Shown here piece by piece: positions 1 through 7,417 of a stretch of 64,000 nt of DNA. The number at the start of each line of letters is the position of its first letter. The first letter of the stretch is position 1. The position numbers were made by a program, and so were the translations under genes. The DNA is from Myxococcales bacterium (lineage in GTDB: Bacteria; Myxococcota_A; UBA9042). The notes under the pieces are model-generated. The model had not been told where the DNA came from, did no database searches, and saw only the letters and a list, made by a program, of their open reading frames with translations. The DNA is taken from the NCBI GenBank assembly GCA_947491025.1, contig CANLIC010000001.1, positions 186,001 through 250,000 on the forward strand. Reading direction: 5' to 3'.

Positions 1-1
1 C

Positions 2-502
2 TTTGAGCGGCAGGTCGTCATCACCTCGGGCCGAGAGACGCGGCTGGAGGTCGTGCTGATCGAGCCTGTCGAGTGGTCCAAGCTCCGACGCGATCACACC
101 TGGACCTGGGTCGGCGCGGGCTTGAGCGCGGCGTCGCTGGCGACGACGGCGGTCCTGGCCGTGCGAGGCGCTACGCTGCGCAGCGACTTCGGCACGCTCT
201 TCGACTCGGCGGGCCACGCCACAGCCACGGGCCGCAAGCGCTTCGACTGCCCGGCGACCGCGACCAAGGACGACGACTGCCCTGCCCTGATCGCAGAGGG
301 CGAGCGATTGCGCGACGGAATCGTCGGCAACGATCGCCTGACGTACGGATTCGCCATCGCCGGCGGGGTGTTCGCTGTCGGCACGGTCGTGGCCTGGTTT
401 GCAGCGCCGCCGCTACGCGACCAGGGCGCAGGGCAGGCCATCCAGCTCATGCCGTGGACGGATGGCACGACCCACGGCGCGGCACTTCACTTGCGATTCT
501 GA
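2..502 (+). CDS. C-terminal part of a membrane protein, 5' end outside the window
   Basis: The reading frame is open from the first bases of the window, so the true start lies upstream and only about 166 residues are visible. The first residues (FERQVVITSGRETRLEVVL) look like the last strand of a PEGA-type surface domain; this is an inference from pattern only. Two hydrophobic segments follow, one around WTWVGAGLSAASLATTAVL and one around LTYGFAIAGGVFAVGTVVAW, separated by a polar loop with two cysteines. This suggests a membrane-anchored envelope protein. A GTG at 53 is a possible internal start but has no clear ribosome binding site. The stop overlaps the convergent HEAT-repeat gene by 16 bases. 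Function is unknown. Confidence 0.6.
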   Translation, partial: FERQVVITSGRETRLEVVLIEPVEWSKLRRDHTWTWVGAGLSAASLATTAVLAVRGATLRSDFGTLFDSAGHATATGRKRFDCPATATKDDDCPALIAEGERLRDGIVGNDRLTYGFAIAGGVFAVGTVVAWFAAPPLRDQGAGQAIQLMPWTDGTTHGAALHLRF

Positions 503-1119
503 GGCTTGCCAGTTGCGGCGCTTGGCTTGGGCTGAGCCCCAGCCGGACGCGCCCGCAACACCAGGGTCGTCAGGGCCTGCCGAATCGCCTCGTCGCGCTC
601 GGTCGCTAGGGCTCGCTGGGCCAGTTTCCCGGCAGCGGCAGGGTCGGCCACGAGGCCAAGAGCGCGCGCTGCGGCCAGGCGCGTCTCGCGGTCCGCGTGA
701 CGCAGTCCGACGGACAGCGCAGGCAGCGCCGCCTTGGGTAGCCGGCGGCCAAGGCCAGCGCCCAGGGCCATCAGCGCCGTGGCCCGCAGACGCGCGTCGG
801 CGGACTTGGCGATCGCGCGTAGCCGCTCGTCGGCGCTGCCCGTGCCGAGGCGGGAAAGCAGCGCGACGGCGCGCAGCCTGGCGAATCGATGCTCGGTGGA
901 GTCGGCCGCCACCGCCGCCAGCGCGGCCTCGACATCGGGGCTGGTCCGACGGAGCTGATCGGCGGTCGGCGAGGTATCGGTGGCGTGGAGCCAGGCCCGC
1001 AAGGCGCGCGGGACCTCGGCCGCCCAGGCGGGCTCCACAGCGGACGCGCACAGCCCGAGGAGCAGGGTGAGTGCGAGCCAGGCGCGGTGCCCGGGGCGCG
1101 GCGTGGAACCTGGCTTCAT
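487..1119 (-). CDS. Secreted HEAT-repeat protein
   Basis: This is a 210-residue protein with an N-terminal signal peptide (hydrophobic stretch ALTLLLGLCASAVEPAWA, cleavage likely after AWA). The rest is Ala/Leu/Arg-rich helical repeats of HEAT or PBS-lyase-repeat type; motifs such as RLRAVALLSRLG, RLRATALMALG and RLAAARALGLVAD recur at about 30-35 residue spacing. Such solenoids are usually protein-binding scaffolds. The ATG overlaps the stop of the upstream metalloprotease gene by four bases (ATGA), so the two are probably translated together and may act together in the periplasm. A second HEAT protein lies at the far end of the window. The tail is Pro/Lys-rich. No catalytic residues are seen. 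Confidence 0.75.
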   Translation of the reverse strand: MKPGSTPRPGHRAWLALTLLLGLCASAVEPAWAAEVPRALRAWLHATDTSPTADQLRRTSPDVEAALAAVAADSTEHRFARLRAVALLSRLGTGSADERLRAIAKSADARLRATALMALGAGLGRRLPKAALPALSVGLRHADRETRLAAARALGLVADPAAAGKLAQRALATERDEAIRQALTTLVLRARPAGAQPKPSAATGKPQNRK

Positions 1120-2369
1120 GGGCGCTTCCTCTGGCGGAGCATCGGGCTGCGCCTCAGCACCTGAGCTTGCTCGTGGCTCAGCGATGTCGACTGCGCGCCA
1201 ACGCTCCAGTGCATCAGGTTGTCACCAGCCGGCGCCGGGGTATCTGGCAGCGGATCCGCGATGGCATCGCCGTCGGCGTCCGGCGCTTCGGTGGTGTGAA
1301 AGAGCCCGAGGTAGTGGCCGATTTCGTGAGCGATGGCGCGACCGAGGCGGACAGGGTCGTCCCGCTCGGCAGCGACGGCGATACCAGCGCGCGAGGTCCC
1401 CACGGCGTCTGGCTCCCCTGGGATGCCGCCGGCGATGCCGAGCATCAGGTCGAGCCCTGGCGGACCGCCGCCGCCGCTGGCTGCGTAGATCGAATCGACG
1501 AAGAAGACGTTGACGCCGGGCGGCAGCCCCTCGCCGGCGCGAAAGAGCGCGGCCAGATCCCCGTCGCTGCCCTCGCGCTTGAGGATGAAGCCGAGCTTGC
1601 CGGCGACTTCGAAGTGACGCACCGGTTCAAGGGTGATGCCAGCGACCTGGAGGCGCACCTGCGCCTCAGCCAGTGCCTTCTGGAAGTCCGCGTCGGCGGC
1701 GGCGCTGTCCTTCGTCAGGCCGTGGGCGCCGGTGTAGATGAGGTTGATGGGCAACGCGTTGCTCTCGCGCAGCGGACCGAAGACCAAGTGAAGGCGCACG
1801 GCGACCTTGGCGACGACGGGAGTGACTTCGCCACCCTCGCGGCGAAACGCGAACAGGCGCAACCGCTGCAGGCCAGGCTCCAGCGCGACAAGGGGGGTGT
1901 TGGGAAACAGAAACGCCGCGCGCTCGGGCTGAGCCAAGATCCGGTTGGCGCAGGGGCCAAGGCAGACGCCGGGATCGGCGCTCACTCCGATCCACGCCGG
2001 CGGCACCAGGGCGACAGCGCTGCTGCGCTCAAGCCCGGCGATCTGGAGCTCGACGTCCGCGGGTCCTTGCAGGGTCAGCGTCAGCGCGGTGACGCCGGCA
2101 GGCAAGTCAAACTCGATCTTTCCGCTCTTGCCGTCCTGACCGGTGGAGAAGGTCCCGAGGTCACGCACCTCGACCGTGCTGGGCGTATCGCCGGAGTCGA
2201 CGCCATCCCCAGCGTCGGGGTCGATCGTGGCATCGTGGCCGTCAGCGCCGGCACCATCGCCGAACCCATCGCTTTGGAGGCTCGCCGGCTCACCACAGGC
2301 AGAGCCGGCCCAGAGCCCGAGGACGAGCGCGAGCGCGAGCGGGAGCGGGAGCGAAAGCGGGAGCGGCAT
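1116..2369 (-). CDS. Metzincin-type zinc metalloprotease lipoprotein (M43-like)
   Basis: This is a 417-residue predicted lipoprotein. The zinc site HEIGHYLGLFH (residues 348-358) fits the metzincin pattern HExxHxxGxxH. A DADGDAIADPLPDTPA segment and a Met-turn (NLMHW, Met 386) follow in the order typical of pappalysin/cytophagalysin (M43) enzymes. The protein should be a zinc endopeptidase acting outside the cytoplasm. The start was placed at the ATG that directly precedes a Leu/Pro-rich signal peptide with a lipobox-like GSAC (Cys 25); in-frame codons further upstream give no signal peptide. The h-region is encoded by a hexamer repeat, annotated separately. A low-complexity Gly/Asp linker follows the signal. 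It is translationally coupled to the HEAT gene downstream. The substrate is unknown. Confidence 0.8.
   Translation of the reverse strand: MPLPLSLPLPLALALVLGLWAGSACGEPASLQSDGFGDGAGADGHDATIDPDAGDGVDSGDTPSTVEVRDLGTFSTGQDGKSGKIEFDLPAGVTALTLTLQGPADVELQIAGLERSSAVALVPPAWIGVSADPGVCLGPCANRILAQPERAAFLFPNTPLVALEPGLQRLRLFAFRREGGEVTPVVAKVAVRLHLVFGPLRESNALPINLIYTGAHGLTKDSAAADADFQKALAEAQVRLQVAGITLEPVRHFEVAGKLGFILKREGSDGDLAALFRAGEGLPPGVNVFFVDSIYAASGGGGPPGLDLMLGIAGGIPGEPDAVGTSRAGIAVAAERDDPVRLGRAIAHEIGHYLGLFHTTEAPDADGDAIADPLPDTPAPAGDNLMHWSVGAQSTSLSHEQAQVLRRSPMLRQRKRP
2325..2366 (-). repeat. Tandem hexamer repeat coding the signal-peptide core
   Basis: Seven consecutive six-base units of the form GAGCGN (one unit begins AAG) abut the start codon of the metalloprotease gene. 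Read on the minus strand they encode alternating Leu with Pro, Ser or Ala, forming the hydrophobic core of the signal peptide. Gain or loss of a unit keeps the frame and changes the core by two residues. Confidence 0.85.
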
Positions 2370-3108
2370 GGGGAGCGAGGCGGACTGAGGGGCGAGGTGA
2401 CGCGAAGCAAAGGCGCCCGCCCACATCCGTCGGGGGATTGTCGCGGCTTCGCTGGGCATCCAGGCCACCCCAGGTCGCGTGTCCGATGGGACCGCTCGGG
2501 CAACAGCTTGCCGGCTGCGGCGCTGCGTGGCCAGCCGCCGACGGCGCGACGCGTTGGTGGACGCTTGCCGCTCCCCGCAGGTGCGCCTTGCCAACCGCGG
2601 CGCATGGCTGGGGCGGCCGACTTGTCTGCGCGCGGATGGCTGACGCGCCCCCAAGCTGGCGCCGACGGGGAGCCGTTGGGGCGGCGCTGGACCGACGCGC
2701 AAGGCTCCGGAATAGGGGGCAGGGGCGCTGCGTTGTAGGTGGGAGTCCGCGGCACGGTGCCACGGATGGTCCCCCAAGTCGGCGGCAGGCCGGGCGCGCT
2801 CTGGCTCCCCTCCCCTCCTTCCACCCGCAGCGTGTCTGGCCTGCCGCCGCCTCCCCTTCCCCCACAGCCCCGGCTCCCCGTCGCAGGCGTCGCCTTGGTG
2901 CCAGTCGGCGATGAGGACCCTTGCCCGCGCTGGCGTGGGCTCAACGCCTGAGCGCTTGCCGTACACCGCGAAAAGCGGTACCAGCCGGGCGATGCCCAAT
3001 GCCCACCGCCGCTGCTTGGACCCCTCGCCCGCAGCGGGTGCGTCGTCGCCAACGCGCGACACCCCGCCTGCAAGCGCCGCTGCCGCGATCGACGCTGGCC
3101 AGGCGTGC
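2370..3108. other. Intergenic region between divergent genes
   Basis: These 739 bases separate the minus-strand metalloprotease from the plus-strand barrel-like gene. Open frames cross it on both strands but none shows a recognisable domain, a signal peptide or a convincing ribosome binding site. A small hairpin (ACCGC, five-base loop, GCGGT) lies at 2965-2979. In-frame starts at 2911 and 2990 could lengthen the plus-strand gene into this region. No promoter was recognised with confidence. Confidence 0.4.
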
Positions 3109-3633
3109 GTGGGCCGCAGCCGCAACCGCTTCATGGTCGGCCTTTGCGCCCTGGCCTTTGCGCTTTGCCTTTCACCACGCGCCGAGGGCCTCGACTACGA
3201 TCGCAACGACGTTCTGGGCCGCGAGCTCGGCCTTTTCGCGGGTTCGCTACCCATCGACGGGCGCCCGCTGGGCCTCGGAGTGCGGGGCGTGGCGCGGCGG
3301 CACACCCGCTTTCTGACGCTCGGAACAGAGGTCATCCTTGGGGCCACCTCGGCGCCCCGTCCGCTCATCGGCGTCACGGCGCTGCTCGGCGCCGAGACCA
3401 GCGACAACGCCTGGGACCGACTGCGCGGCTACGGCGAGTTCGGGTTCGGCATGATGTGGGCCAACAACGAGTTGTTCGACTTGTTGAGCTTCCATCTCGA
3501 GGGCGGAATGCGAATCCTCATCCAAGACGCCTCGCGTCCGCACCTGTCGCTGACCTTGGGCGTCCGACTGAGCACCGACTTCTCTGGCGTCGGCCTCGCG
3601 TTCCTGACAGGCATGGCATGGGCGTTCGACTAG
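3109..3633 (+). CDS. Small exported barrel-like protein
   Basis: The protein is about 174 residues if translation starts at the GTG at 3109, which gives a proper signal peptide: basic GRSRNRF, then the hydrophobic MVGLCALAFALCLS, with cleavage near the AEG. The mature part alternates glycine and aromatic or hydrophobic residues in short strands (for example FGFGMMWANNELF and LSLTLGVRLSTDF) and ends in FD, a pattern seen in small outer-membrane beta-barrels. No family was recognised. Earlier in-frame starts at 2911 and 2990 and a later ATG at 3133 are possible. The last 16 bases overlap the start of the ArsA-like gene, so the two may be cotranscribed. Confidence 0.55.
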   Translation: MGRSRNRFMVGLCALAFALCLSPRAEGLDYDRNDVLGRELGLFAGSLPIDGRPLGLGVRGVARRHTRFLTLGTEVILGATSAPRPLIGVTALLGAETSDNAWDRLRGYGEFGFGMMWANNELFDLLSFHLEGGMRILIQDASRPHLSLTLGVRLSTDFSGVGLAFLTGMAWAFD

Positions 3634-4964
3634 CGAAGGAGCCGCAGCCGGCCGCAGCTGGCGAGGCAGGGACGGGGCGCGCTCCCTTGGGTGCCGCTGC
3701 CGACAGCGGACCGCAGGCCGCGTCGGTCCCTACCCCCATTGCTGCGGCGATGCGGACGCGCAGGGTGCTGGTGGTGGTCGGCGCCGGCGGGGTCGGCAAG
3801 ACGACGCTTTCGGCCGCGCTCGGTCTGGCCGCGTCGACTGCGGGCAAGCGGGCACTGGTCTTGACGGTCGATCCGGCGCGGCGGCTGGCCAACGCACTCG
3901 GACTTCAGGCCTTCGACCAACACACCCAGGTCATCCCCTGCGAGGCCCTGCGCGCGGCCGGAATCGATGCCCAGGTCGGCGTCGAAGTGGCGATGCTCGA
4001 CATCCAGTCGACCTTCGACCGCGTCGTGACGCGCCACGTCAACAATGCCGCGGCGGCGCGCGCGATCATGGACAATCCCTTCTACCGCACCGCCTCGACC
4101 GCCCTCGCCGGCTCGCAGGAGTACATGGCGATCGAGCGCCTGGCAGAGGTCGTGGCCAGCGGCGATCACGACCTCATCGTGCTCGACACGCCGCCATCGG
4201 CACATGCGCTCGACTTTCTGGAAGCCCCGCAGCGCCTGATCGACCTCTTCGAGAACCGGGCGTTTCGAGCGCTGCTGCGACCCTTCGCCGGCCAGGGCAC
4301 GACCTCTGGCATGTTCGCACGCGGCTCGCTCGTGATGCGCGGCGTGGGGCGCTTTACCAGCGCCGACTCCTTCCACGACCTGCTCGGCTTTTTTGGAGCC
4401 CTCTCCGGCGGCTTTGACTCGTGGGTGGCGCGCGGCCGCGAGGTGCTTGCGCTCTTGCGCAGCGAGGGCACGGCCTTCCTGGTCGTCTCGGGCACGGACG
4501 ACGCGTCGCGCGACGAGGCGCAGTACTTGCTCGATCGCCTCCGCCAGGACGGGCTCGCCGTCGAGGCGTGGCTGGTCAACCGCGTCGCGACTGCGCATGT
4601 CGGCGTGCTGGGCGAGGCAGAGGCGCTGGCCGACCACATCGGGACCGCGCTGCAGGCTCAGACGCCGGCGCAGGCCGTCGAGGGCGCTGCGTCGCACGCG
4701 ACGGCTGGAGACGCCGGCGTTGCGCCCGCTGTCGACGTCGACCGTCGCGCCGAACGGTTGGCACGGGCCGCGCTCGCCATGGCGCGAATCGCCGACCGCG
4801 ACCGCACGCTTTTGGCGGCCCTGAGGCAGCGCAGGGCCCGCGACCTTCCGCTCATCGCCGTTTCGCGGCGCGAGGTCGAGCCGGCGGACCTCGGCGAGCT
4901 CGGCCAGCTGGCGGCGGAACTGGCTACGACGGCGGCTCTGTCGCCGCTCGAGGTCCACCGCTGA
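3618..4964 (+). CDS. ArsA-like (anion-transporting) P-loop ATPase
   Basis: This is a 448-residue cytoplasmic ATPase of the ArsA/Get3/MinD-like SIMIBI class. It has a P-loop GAGGVGKTT (residues 55-63), then a VLTVDPARRLANALG segment equivalent to the ArsA switch I region, and LIVLDTPPSAHALDFL, the A-type Walker B/switch II signature DTPPsahaLdfL. Classical ArsA proteins have a signature lysine in GKGGVGKT; here that position is Ala. The first 44 residues are a low-complexity Ala/Pro linker, so the ATG at 3750, just before the P-loop, is an alternative start. The stop overlaps the start of the YfhO-like gene in CTGA. No arsenite transporter gene is nearby, so arsenic resistance should not be assumed. 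Confidence 0.8.
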   Translation: MGVRLAKEPQPAAAGEAGTGRAPLGAAADSGPQAASVPTPIAAAMRTRRVLVVVGAGGVGKTTLSAALGLAASTAGKRALVLTVDPARRLANALGLQAFDQHTQVIPCEALRAAGIDAQVGVEVAMLDIQSTFDRVVTRHVNNAAAARAIMDNPFYRTASTALAGSQEYMAIERLAEVVASGDHDLIVLDTPPSAHALDFLEAPQRLIDLFENRAFRALLRPFAGQGTTSGMFARGSLVMRGVGRFTSADSFHDLLGFFGALSGGFDSWVARGREVLALLRSEGTAFLVVSGTDDASRDEAQYLLDRLRQDGLAVEAWLVNRVATAHVGVLGEAEALADHIGTALQAQTPAQAVEGAASHATAGDAGVAPAVDVDRRAERLARAALAMARIADRDRTLLAALRQRRARDLPLIAVSRREVEPADLGELGQLAAELATTAALSPLEVHR

Positions 4965-7417
4965 GCCCGCGGACACGGACGTGGCTGGGATGGCTCGGGC
5001 TGTTCGCGCTCGCCTGGCCCTTTGCGCTCCCATTGCTGCGTGAAGGCGTCTACGTCGGCAATGGCACCGACTTGTACAGCTACCAGCTGCCCATGCGGCG
5101 GCTTGTGGTCGCAATGCTGGAGCGGGGCGAATGGCCTCTGTGGAACCCTTGGATGCTGACGGGCGTGCCCCTGCTGGGCGCCTGGCAGCTCGGCTTGCTC
5201 TACCCGCCTTCGTGGCCGACGCACGCGCTAGGCGCCATTTTTGGACTCGACGCCGGTCTCGCGCTCGACCTTGAGCGGGCCTTGCACGGCACCTGGCTGC
5301 TGCTCGGTGGTCTCGCGCTGGGAAATGCACTGCGGCCCGGTCGCCTGCTCGCGCCCAGCGCGCCGGGCCTCGCTGTCGCGGCGCTGCTGGCTGGCAGCGG
5401 CGTAACATGGGGCCACATCTACGCCGGCCACGTCAGCTTTCTCGCCGTGTGGGCCTGGCTGCCTTGGTGCTGGGCGCTGAGCCTGCGCGCGGTGGAGTTT
5501 GGGCACCGGCCGTGGCTGCCTTGGGCCATCGTAGCCTGGGCGATGGCGCTGCTGGCGGGACACCCGCAGCTGGTGCTCTTCGGTGGCGTTGGGCTGTGGC
5601 TCGGCTGCCTGGGCCTCTGGCTGCGCGATCGGCCCGCCGGGACGGACGAGGATGGCGCTGCGATGGGAGGGCGGGCGCGATGGCTTGCACGAGCCCTCGG
5701 CTGTGGTGTCGCCATCGCTGTAGGCGCTGGGGCGCTGTCGGCGGCACAGCTCTTGCCGACCGCGGCGCTGGTCGACGACCTCAACCGCGCGCTCGACGGT
5801 GAGCAGGCGCTCGGGCTGGCCTTCTCTCCACCGGTGGCGGCGCTGCTGACCCTGCTCGATCCCTTCGCCTTCGGCGTGCCTGAGGCCCGACAGGCAGGAT
5901 TCTCTTGGCATGAGTCGGTTGGCGCGCTCTCGCCTGCGTTGGTCGGGCTCGCGCTTCTGGGCTGGCGTCGCCCCTGGGTGGCCGGCTGGCTCCTGGCGGC
6001 CGTAGCGCTGGCGACCCTGGTTCCGGGGAGCAACCTGCCGGTGTTGCCGGGCCTCATCGACTTGCTACCGCCTCTCGGCGCTTTCCGTGTGCCGTCGCGC
6101 TGGTGGGTGGCGGTGACGCTGTTGCTCGGGGTGGCACTGGCCGAAGTCGTGGCAGGGCTTCTGGAAGGTGAGCCGGTAACGGCGCCGCCACGGCGGAGCG
6201 CGGCCCGGGGTGGCGACGCTGCGACCGCAGGCGCGCCGCCGTCGCCTAGGCCGTGGTTGCGCGGAGCCTGGGTCGGCCCTGCCCTGCTGGCGGCTTCTTC
6301 CGTCGCGCTCGCGGCGGCCCTCGAGGCGCGCCCGCCTTGGTTTCTCGCGGCTTTGGCCGATCAGCTCGACCAGGCCGCCGTCGCAACCGTCGTGCAGAAC
6401 GCGGCCCAGCGCCTGGCTCTGGTGGCGCTCCTGGGCGCGGCGATCGCGGTTGCCGTGGCCCTGCCGCGGGCGCGGCGCGCCGTCGTCGCTCTGGCACTCT
6501 GCCTCGCAGCCGTGGAGGGCTGGCGCTTGGCGCTCGCGGTGCAGCCCGCTGACCGCATGTGGCCTCGGGCCAAGGTCGATTGGCCGACGGGGCTGGTCGA
6601 GCCGCTGCGCCAGGGCAGCCGTGCCGAAGCAGGCGCCGACGCGGGCCGGGTGGTCACGGCGCCGCAGCTGCGCCAGGCCAATTGGGGCGGCGCGTACGGG
6701 CTGCCGCTGGTCGGCGGTTACGAGACAGCCCTCCCGCTGTGGACCAACCGCTACTTCAATGCCAGCAACGGCCGCCCGCAAGAGCGCTACCTCGTCAACC
6801 TCCAGCTGCGCCGGGCTTCGCCCTGGCTCGATCGCGCCGGTGCTCGCCTCCTGCTCCGCCGCGCCGACGACCGTGCCACTGCCGAGGGCTTCGCTGGGTG
6901 GCGAAACGTGGCATCGGCGCCGGGCTTCACGCTGCAGGGCAATGACCATGCCTGGCCAAGGCTCAGCGTCGCCGCCCACGTCGAGGTCGAGCGCGATCGC
7001 GGCCGCGCCATCGAGCGGCTGGCATCGCTGCCGCCAACCCTCACGCTCCTCGATCGCCCCCTCTCCATCGCCGGCCAGAAGCTGGTGGGCGCCGAGCGGC
7101 AGCCGGGCGCTGGCGACACCGTGCGACTGGCAGCACAGGGCAACGCGTGGCTGGAGGCCGAGGTCGCGTTGAGCGCGCCTGGCGTGCTGGTCCTACGCGA
7201 CGCCGCGTTTCCCGGCTGGACGGTCGAGGTCGATGGAGCTGCGACGGAGATCGCGGTTGCCGATGGCCTCTTTCGCGCCGTGGCCGTGCCCGCGGGCGTC
7301 CACAAGATTCGTTTCGACTACGATCCGCCCGGCTGGACGCTCGGACTCGCGATCGCCGCCGCCGCCTGGCTCGCCGTCGCCGGTTGGTTATGGAGATGGA
7401 GGGTGCGCGCTCCCTGA
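4961..7417 (+). CDS. YfhO-like polytopic membrane protein, apparent CTG start
   Basis: About 818 residues. There are at least ten hydrophobic segments in the first two thirds (for example LGLFALAWPFALPLL, AIVAWAMALLAGHPQLVLF and VGLALLGWR), then an extracytoplasmic domain and a final membrane helix. The C-terminal segment GWTVEVDG followed by HKIRFDYDPPGW is characteristic of YfhO-family proteins, which are linked in Bacillus and Listeria to glycosylation of teichoic acids or lipoproteins. No ATG, GTG or TTG is available in frame near the beginning. The CTG at 4961 overlaps the previous stop in CTGA and is preceded by GAGG at eight bases, so CTG is the best-supported start. The 3' end overlaps the convergent comEC gene by 100 bases. 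The substrate is unknown. Confidence 0.75.
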   Translation: MSPRTRTWLGWLGLFALAWPFALPLLREGVYVGNGTDLYSYQLPMRRLVVAMLERGEWPLWNPWMLTGVPLLGAWQLGLLYPPSWPTHALGAIFGLDAGLALDLERALHGTWLLLGGLALGNALRPGRLLAPSAPGLAVAALLAGSGVTWGHIYAGHVSFLAVWAWLPWCWALSLRAVEFGHRPWLPWAIVAWAMALLAGHPQLVLFGGVGLWLGCLGLWLRDRPAGTDEDGAAMGGRARWLARALGCGVAIAVGAGALSAAQLLPTAALVDDLNRALDGEQALGLAFSPPVAALLTLLDPFAFGVPEARQAGFSWHESVGALSPALVGLALLGWRRPWVAGWLLAAVALATLVPGSNLPVLPGLIDLLPPLGAFRVPSRWWVAVTLLLGVALAEVVAGLLEGEPVTAPPRRSAARGGDAATAGAPPSPRPWLRGAWVGPALLAASSVALAAALEARPPWFLAALADQLDQAAVATVVQNAAQRLALVALLGAAIAVAVALPRARRAVVALALCLAAVEGWRLALAVQPADRMWPRAKVDWPTGLVEPLRQGSRAEAGADAGRVVTAPQLRQANWGGAYGLPLVGGYETALPLWTNRYFNASNGRPQERYLVNLQLRRASPWLDRAGARLLLRRADDRATAEGFAGWRNVASAPGFTLQGNDHAWPRLSVAAHVEVERDRGRAIERLASLPPTLTLLDRPLSIAGQKLVGAERQPGAGDTVRLAAQGNAWLEAEVALSAPGVLVLRDAAFPGWTVEVDGAATEIAVADGLFRAVAVPAGVHKIRFDYDPPGWTLGLAIAAAAWLAVAGWLWRWRVRAP

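Noticed and set aside
1071..2738. Long plus-strand open frame opposite the metalloprotease gene
   Set aside because: It mirrors the minus-strand gene in very GC-rich DNA, has a low-complexity Glu/Arg stretch from the hexamer repeat, and no domain. The minus strand has the HExxHxxGxxH protease.
3618..4964. Arsenic-resistance role for the ArsA-like ATPase
   Set aside because: No arsB, arsC or arsR-like gene is nearby and the signature lysine is missing.
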